NCBI RefSeq assembly: GCF_022647505.1
Contig: NZ_CP071409.1
Span: 1,178,001 to 1,242,000, forward strand
Length of the DNA: 64,000 nt
Reading direction: 5' to 3'
From: [Pantoea] beijingensis
GTDB lineage: Bacteria; Pseudomonadota; Gammaproteobacteria; Enterobacterales; Enterobacteriaceae
Shown one piece after another: positions 59,304 to 64,000 of the stretch (position 1 is its first letter; each line of letters starts with the position of its first letter). Both the position numbers and the translations under genes were made by a program. Under the pieces are notes generated by a model. That model had not been told where the DNA came from. It searched no databases and was given only the letters and a program-made list of their open reading frames with translations.

Positions 59304-60178
59304 TGGCTGATATTTCTGAATTCAAAGGCGTAGCTCGCCCCCGAATTAACTGGGGGAAATGGCTACTGATCGCCCTTGGCATCGTGATCTCAGCCTTTCT
59401 GCTGGTGGGGCCGTTACTGGCTATTTTTATCGAGGCTTTTGCTCAGGGGATAGGTGGCGTACTCAGCAATTTGCGTGACCCGGATATGCTGCACTCAATT
59501 TGGCTGACGGTGCTTATCGCGTTAATTACCGTGCCGGTAAATCTGGTGTTTGGTACGTTGTTGGCCTGGCTGGTCACGCGCTTTACTTTCCCGGGGCGTC
59601 AGCTGCTGTTGACGCTGTTTGATGTGCCTTTTGCCGTATCACCAGTGGTTGCCGGCCTGATTTACCTGTTGTTCTATGGCACTAATGGCCCGGTTGGCGG
59701 CTGGCTGGATGCGCACAATATCCAACTGATGTTCTCCTGGCCAGGTATGGCAATGGTAACGATATTTGTTACCTGTCCGTTTGTGGTGCGTGAGCTGGTG
59801 CCGGTCATGCTAAGTCAGGGCAGCCATGAAGATGAAGCGGCAATATTGCTGGGAGCTTCCGGGTGGCAAATGTTCCGCCGCGTTACCCTGCCGAATATTC
59901 GCTGGGCGCTGCTTTACGGTATTGTGCTGACGAACGCGCGGGCTATTGGTGAATTTGGTGCGGTCTCGGTGGTCTCGGGATCGATACGCGGCGAAACCTA
60001 TACGCTGCCTTTACAAGTTGAATTGCTGCATCAGGATTACAACACCGTGGGTGCCTTTACGGCTGCCGGGCTGCTGACCCTGATGGCGATAGTGACACTG
60101 TTTTTGAAAAGCGCCCTGCAATGGCGGCTAGAGCACCAGAACAGGCGTTTGCAACAGGAGGGAAATCATGAGCATTGA
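59303..60178 (+). CDS. cysW: Sulfate/thiosulfate permease CysW
   Basis: The second channel subunit of the importer, 291 residues, as in E. coli. Six membrane segments and the coupling loop [20 protein letters not shown] followed by [11 protein letters not shown] are visible, with [20 protein letters not shown] matching CysW. It overlaps cysU by one base and cysA by 11 bases, so all subunits are translated in a coupled manner. Confidence 0.97.
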   Translation: MADISEFKGVARPRINWGKWLLIALGIVISAFLLVGPLLAIFIEAFAQGIGGVLSNLRDPDMLHSIWLTVLIALITVPVNLVFGTLLAWLVTRFTFPGRQLLLTLFDVPFAVSPVVAGLIYLLFYGTNGPVGGWLDAHNIQLMFSWPGMAMVTIFVTCPFVVRELVPVMLSQGSHEDEAAILLGASGWQMFRRVTLPNIRWALLYGIVLTNARAIGEFGAVSVVSGSIRGETYTLPLQVELLHQDYNTVGAFTAAGLLTLMAIVTLFLKSALQWRLEHQNRRLQQEGNHEH

Positions 60179-61256
60179 GATTAGCCATATCAATAAATCC
60201 TTTAGTCGTACAAAGGTGCTGAACGACATCTCGCTGGATATCCCTTCTGGCCAAATGGTGGCGTTACTGGGCCCCTCAGGCTCGGGTAAAACCACGCTGC
60301 TGCGGATTATTGCTGGACTGGAAAACCAAAGTAGCGGGTTGCTGAGCTTTCATGGCAAAGACGTAAGCCGTTTGCATGCGCGCGATCGCCAGGTGGGTTT
60401 CGTGTTCCAGCACTATGCGTTGTTCCGGCATATGACGGTTTTTGACAATATTGCCTTTGGTTTAACGGTACTGCCGCGTCGCGATCGCCCATCTGCTGAT
60501 GCGATTAAAAAGAAGGTGACCCAATTACTGGAAATGGTGCAATTAGGGCACCTGGCAAACCGCTATCCTGCACAGCTTTCTGGTGGACAAAAGCAGCGTG
60601 TTGCCCTTGCGCGTGCGCTGGCCGTCGAGCCACAAATTCTGCTACTTGATGAACCCTTCGGCGCACTGGATGCACAGGTGCGTAAAGAGCTGCGCCGCTG
60701 GTTACGGCAGCTACATGAAGAGCTGAAGTTCACCAGTGTTTTTGTGACGCACGATCAGGAAGAAGCGATGGAAGTCGCCGATCGGGTGGTTGTGATGAGT
60801 CAGGGGAATATCGAGCAGGTGGGAACCCCGGACGACGTGTGGCGTGAGCCCGCAACACGTTTTGTACTGGAGTTTCTGGGCGAGGTTAATCGCTTTGATG
60901 GCGAAGTGCATGGTTCACAATTCCACGTTGGCGCACACCATTGGCCATTGGGATATACCCCTGCGCATCAGGGTAACGTCGAGCTGTTCCTGCGCCCGTG
61001 GGAAATTGATGTGGGCCGGCAAAGCAGCCTGGAAACACCGCTCCCGGTGCAGATCCTTGAAGTCAGCCCACGTGGTCACTACTGGCAATTGGTGGCACAA
61101 CCGATTGGCTGGCACCATGAGCCGGTCACGCTGATTTTGGACGGCGATCTTGCGGTGCCTTATCGTGGAGAGCGCCTGTTTGTTGGCCTGCAACGGGCAC
61201 GTTTGTACCATGGTGATACGCCGCTGCGCGCTGTTGCCTTTGCGAAAAGTGCCTGA
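60168..61256 (+). CDS. cysA: Sulfate/thiosulfate import ATPase CysA
   Basis: The ATPase that powers CysUW. The protein has 362 residues (E. coli 365). The nucleotide-binding domain has Walker [13 protein letters not shown] (about 35-46), Q-loop [20 protein letters not shown], signature [15 protein letters not shown] and Walker [20 protein letters not shown]. The C-terminal 120 residues form the regulatory TOBE-type domain. A terminator lies 30 bases after the stop, before cysM. Confidence 0.97.
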   Translation: MSIEISHINKSFSRTKVLNDISLDIPSGQMVALLGPSGSGKTTLLRIIAGLENQSSGLLSFHGKDVSRLHARDRQVGFVFQHYALFRHMTVFDNIAFGLTVLPRRDRPSADAIKKKVTQLLEMVQLGHLANRYPAQLSGGQKQRVALARALAVEPQILLLDEPFGALDAQVRKELRRWLRQLHEELKFTSVFVTHDQEEAMEVADRVVVMSQGNIEQVGTPDDVWREPATRFVLEFLGEVNRFDGEVHGSQFHVGAHHWPLGYTPAHQGNVELFLRPWEIDVGRQSSLETPLPVQILEVSPRGHYWQLVAQPIGWHHEPVTLILDGDLAVPYRGERLFVGLQRARLYHGDTPLRAVAFAKSA

Positions 61257-61284
61257 TATTTTCTTTTCTTAGCGTATTTCTGTG

Positions 61285-61311
61285 GGCGGGGTTAATCCCG
61301 CCTCTTTTATT
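61285..61311 (+). terminator. Terminator between cysA and cysM
   Basis: GGCGGG-GTTAAT-CCCGCC followed by TCTTTTATT. It lies 28 bases after cysA and 27 before cysM, so readthrough or a separate promoter must feed cysM. Confidence 0.75.
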
Positions 61312-61337
61312 GTCAGGCCTGTGACAGGAATAACACC

Positions 61338-62225
61338 GTGACCACTCTGGAAAACACCATCGGCAATACGCCGCTGATCAAATTACAGCGCCTTACGCCA
61401 GCTAATGGCAGTGAAATTTGGCTGAAGATGGAAGGAAATAATCCTGCGGGTTCGGTAAAAGATCGTGCGGCACTGTCGATGATCCAGCAGGCGGAGTTGC
61501 GTGGTGAGATCCGTCCCGGTGATGTCTTGATTGAAGCGACCAGCGGGAATACCGGTATTGCACTGGCAATGATTGCTGCAATGAAAGGCTATACGCTGAA
61601 ATTATTGATGCCGGATAACATGAGTCTGGAACGGCGTGCGGCGATGGAAGCCTACGGAGCAGAGCTGATTTTGGTTAGCCGTGAATCAGGTATGGAAGGT
61701 GCGCGTGATTTAGCTCAGCAGATGGCGGCACGTGGCGAAGGTAAAGTGCTCGATCAGTTTAATAATCCGGACAACCCATTAGGGCATTATCTCACTACCG
61801 GCCCTGAGATCTGGCAGCAGAGCGCGGGGCGCCTGACGCATTTTGTTTCCAGTATGGGAACAACCGGTACCATTACCGGCGTGGGGCACTATTTAAAGGA
61901 ACAGAGCAGTCGGGTACAAATTATTGGCCTGCAGCCGTCAGAAGGCAGTGCAATACCCGGTATTCGACGCTGGCCTGCGGCTTATTTGCCGGGTATTTAT
62001 CGTCCCGAGCTGGTGGATTCCATACTGGATATCGATCAGAGTGATGCGGAAGAGGTCATGCGTCAACTGGCCCGCCGCGAGGGGATTTTTTGTGGGGTGA
62101 GCTCCGGGGGCGCTGTTGTTGGCGCACTGCGGGTGGCGGAGGCTAATCCTGGCAGCATTGTGGTGGCTATCGTTTGCGATCGTGGCGATCGCTATCTTTC
62201 CACCGGGGTTTATAGCCCGCGCTAA
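61338..62225 (+). CDS. cysM: Cysteine synthase B (CysM)
   Basis: CysM makes cysteine (or S-sulfocysteine from thiosulfate) from O-acetylserine with pyridoxal phosphate. The 295-residue protein begins at a GTG (MTTLENTIGNTPLIKLQRLT when read as Met); E. coli CysM has 303. The PLP Lys-41 lies in NNPAGSVKDRAALSM, the phosphate loop is SMGTTGTITGVG, and EATSGNTGIALAMIA binds the substrate. Its place after cysPUWA couples thiosulfate import to its use. Confidence 0.96.
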   Translation: MTTLENTIGNTPLIKLQRLTPANGSEIWLKMEGNNPAGSVKDRAALSMIQQAELRGEIRPGDVLIEATSGNTGIALAMIAAMKGYTLKLLMPDNMSLERRAAMEAYGAELILVSRESGMEGARDLAQQMAARGEGKVLDQFNNPDNPLGHYLTTGPEIWQQSAGRLTHFVSSMGTTGTITGVGHYLKEQSSRVQIIGLQPSEGSAIPGIRRWPAAYLPGIYRPELVDSILDIDQSDAEEVMRQLARREGIFCGVSSGGAVVGALRVAEANPGSIVVAIVCDRGDRYLSTGVYSPR

Positions 62226-62316
62226 GCGCTTAACGGCCAGGCCCGTTCCACTTCAGTTATCACTGAGTTATTACGCCAGGGGCGGTTCCGTTCATCCTTC
62301 GGATGACCCGGCAGGG

Positions 62317-62423
62317 CCGGCCCTTTGTTGTTCGCCTGCACGAAAGCAGAATCAGCCACCACTCTGCTGGCGAGCGAATAAATGTACTTAACCTGTTGAA
62401 GTCAGGAGGCTGAGGCACCCACC
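62317..62423. repeat. Structured tandem repeat, copy 1 (downstream of cysM)
   Basis: This copy begins CCGGCCCTTTGTTG and continues TTCGCCTGCACGAAAGCAGA. The same sequence recurs with few changes 107 bases later. The core can fold as an outer TTCG / CGAA stem (62331-62334 / 62375-62378) enclosing CTGC-ACGAAA-GCAG (62336-62349) and CAGC...GCTG (62353-62369). It may be a duplicated mobile or RNA element; I do not recognise the family. Confidence 0.5.
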
Positions 62424-62513
62424 CCGGCCCCTTGTCGTTCGCCTGCACGAAAGCAGAGTCAGGCGGTAATCCCGCCAGTGAGCGAAGTATTCGCTAAACC
62501 TGAAGCAGCAAGG
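62424..62513. repeat. Structured tandem repeat, copy 2 (upstream of the macB stop)
   Basis: This copy has the same start CCGGCCCCTTGTCG and TTCGCCTGCACGAAAGCAGA. The outer stem pairs 62438-62441 with 62483-62486, and the first inner hairpin is the same. The second inner hairpin is replaced by GGCGG-TAATC-CCGCC (62462-62476), different in sequence but again paired. The 3' parts of both copies are also alignable (AACCTG...). Confidence 0.5.
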
Positions 62514-62530
62514 CCGCAGCCTCACTCTCC

Positions 62531-64000
62531 TTACTCCCGTTCCAGTGCGTGAATGGGATCCATGCGTGCCGCCCGGCGCGCGGGAAAGAAGCCAAAGATT
62601 ACACCAATCAGGCTGGAGCAGGCGAAGGCGGCAATAATCGAGAAGGGCGAATAGCTCATGCCAAGGCTGGTGCTACCGATATGCGCCACGATGGCTCCAG
62701 GTATCAGGGCCAGTAAGACACCCGCTATGCCGCCTGTTAAGCAAACCAGAACGGCCTCAATCAGAAACTGCTGCATAATATCACTGGCACGTGCCCCAAC
62801 GGCCATACGAACACCGATCTCGCGAGTACGTTCCGTCACGGAAACCAGCATGATATTCATCACGCCAATGCCACCAACCAGTAGTGAAATTAACGCAATC
62901 GCCGCAACCAGTAACGTCATTGTATTGGTTGTTTTTTCAATCGTTTCACGGATGCTATCGGTGTTCAGAATAAAGAAATCTTTTACCCCGTGACGCTGTT
63001 GTAAAAGCTTAGTGACACCCTGTTCAGCAATCTTCAAATCAACGTCATCTTTAATACGTACCGTAATCCCGCTGAAGTAGGTTTTGCCAATCATCCGTTT
63101 CATCGCGGCGGTATACGGCACCCAAATGTTCAGACTGCTGTCGCTACCAAAGCTAGTTTGTCGGGTCGCAACGCCGATAATTTGTACCGGCATATTATTT
63201 AAAATAATGACCTGACCAATTGGATTCTGACCCTGCGGAAAGAGTTTTGCCTGCGTATTTTCATCGATTACCGCTTCTTGTGACAACGCGTCTATGCTGG
63301 CGCGATTAAAGGCCATCCCCTTTGCCATTTGATAACCACGAACGGCGAAGAATTGCTCACCGACACCGCTTACCGTTACGGTTAAAGCATGATCGCGATA
63401 TTTGAGCGTGGCACTATTAGAAATTGAAGGCGTGACGCTGTGGACATAAGGTTGGCTGGCCAGGGCATCTGCATCTCCTGCCCGCAGAGTTTGTATCTTC
63501 GCGGACTGCATATCGCCAAAATCAGTGCCTGGAAAAACGTCTAGCGTACTCGTGCCCATCGCGCTGATTTCAGAGAGAATCTTCTGTTGGGATCCCTTGC
63601 CCAGAGCAACCACAGACACCACAGAAGCAATACCGATAATGATACCCAGCATGGTAAGAAAAGTGCGTAATCGTTGCGATATCATCGAAACCATTGCCAT
63701 CTTGAAGGCTTCAGCCAGCCTGTCGCGTAGGGCTCGCCAGGGGTGTGAAAGGGCAGTATCAGACGTTGGCAGACGCGCATGCTGTGAGGCATGTTTACCA
63801 CCTGAATCGGCAATGATTTCGCCATCATGGATCTCAATGATGCGTTCAGCATGCTGTGCGATACGCATATCATGGGTCACAATTACTACAGTATGACCTT
63901 GCTGATGAAGATTGCGCAAAATTTTAAGCACCTCTTCACCGCTATGACTATCGAGTGCGCCAGTCGGCTCATCGGCGAGAATCACTTCGCCACCATTCAT
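62531..64000 (-). CDS. macB: Macrolide export ABC transporter MacB, N-terminus outside window
   Basis: MacB exports macrolides and some peptides with MacA and TolC. The visible 489 residues start inside the ATPase domain just before Walker B ([19 protein letters not shown]). E. coli MacB has 648 residues, so about 160 are missing. The H-loop VIVTHDM is present. Four membrane segments follow the usual MacB plan: one near the start of the permease part ([20 protein letters not shown]), a large periplasmic domain, then three at the C-terminus ([20 protein letters not shown]). The partner macA should lie beyond the window. Confidence 0.95.
   Translation of the reverse strand: MNGGEVILADEPTGALDSHSGEEVLKILRNLHQQGHTVVIVTHDMRIAQHAERIIEIHDGEIIADSGGKHASQHARLPTSDTALSHPWRALRDRLAEAFKMAMVSMISQRLRTFLTMLGIIIGIASVVSVVALGKGSQQKILSEISAMGTSTLDVFPGTDFGDMQSAKIQTLRAGDADALASQPYVHSVTPSISNSATLKYRDHALTVTVSGVGEQFFAVRGYQMAKGMAFNRASIDALSQEAVIDENTQAKLFPQGQNPIGQVIILNNMPVQIIGVATRQTSFGSDSSLNIWVPYTAAMKRMIGKTYFSGITVRIKDDVDLKIAEQGVTKLLQQRHGVKDFFILNTDSIRETIEKTTNTMTLLVAAIALISLLVGGIGVMNIMLVSVTERTREIGVRMAVGARASDIMQQFLIEAVLVCLTGGIAGVLLALIPGAIVAHIGSTSLGMSYSPFSIIAAFACSSLIGVIFGFFPARRAARMDPIHALERE

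Overview
The window is a piece of an enterobacterial chromosome. Almost every gene has a close Escherichia coli counterpart, and long blocks keep the E. coli order: ppk-ppx / pdeF-yfgG, purMN / upp-uraA-hda-yfgD-bepA-perM, bcp-gcvR / dapA-bamC-purC, ypfJ-tmcA-ypfN-dapE-yffB-ypfM-acrD, nudK-ypfG-tktB-talA-maeB-hemF-ypeA-yfeZ-yfeY-yfeX-cysPUWAM. Several loci differ from E. coli: mgtE and a DUF3750 gene near rluF, a second phosphate-transporter-like operon beside ppk, narP and ansP next to acrD, and macB after cysM. This suggests an Erwiniaceae-type genus (Erwinia, Pantoea or a relative). That placement is inferred from gene content and protein similarity recalled from memory. No rRNA or tRNA gene, CRISPR array, insertion sequence or prophage was seen.

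Layout. 1-7.9 kb: a truncated secreted protein, the rRNA pseudouridine synthase RluF, a DUF3750 protein, the Mg2+ channel MgtE, YfgG, the c-di-GMP phosphodiesterase PdeF and TehB. 7.9-16.4 kb: a polyphosphate and phosphate block, ppx-ppk divergent from an unusual pstC-pstA-pstB-like operon with enlarged permeases. 16.4-21.6 kb: purine (purMN) and pyrimidine (upp, uraA) salvage and synthesis, then the replication regulator hda. 21.6-29 kb: yfgD, bepA, perM, bcp, gcvR, dapA, bamC, purC. 29-33 kb: a two-gene CvaA/CvaB-like class II microcin exporter sitting between purC and ypfJ, which are near neighbours in E. coli; its upstream region is AT-rich. 33-38.1 kb: ypfJ, tmcA, ypfN, dapE, yffB and the 19-residue ypfM. 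38.2-45.1 kb: acrD, narP, a BhsA/YhcN-type stress protein and ansP. 45.2-53.3 kb: nudK, ypfG, tktB, talA, maeB. 53.5-57.3 kb: hemF, ypeA, yfeZ, yfeY, yfeX. 57.4-62.2 kb: the sulfate/thiosulfate uptake operon cysPUWA and cysM. 62.5 kb to the end: the C-terminal three quarters of macB.

How the genes work together. ppk, ppx and the pst-like transporter form a phosphate-handling neighbourhood. purM-purN is an overlapping operon behind a PurR operator. The upp promoter carries the T-tract start associated with UTP-dependent reiterative transcription. cysPUWA-cysM covers sulfur import to cysteine synthesis. talA-tktB supplies the non-oxidative pentose phosphate branch. The most notable non-coding signals are a structured segment and tandem terminators between upp and uraA, a possible Shine-Dalgarno-sequestering stem before perM, a duplicated structured repeat between cysM and macB, and at least five copies of a degenerate palindromic intergenic repeat.
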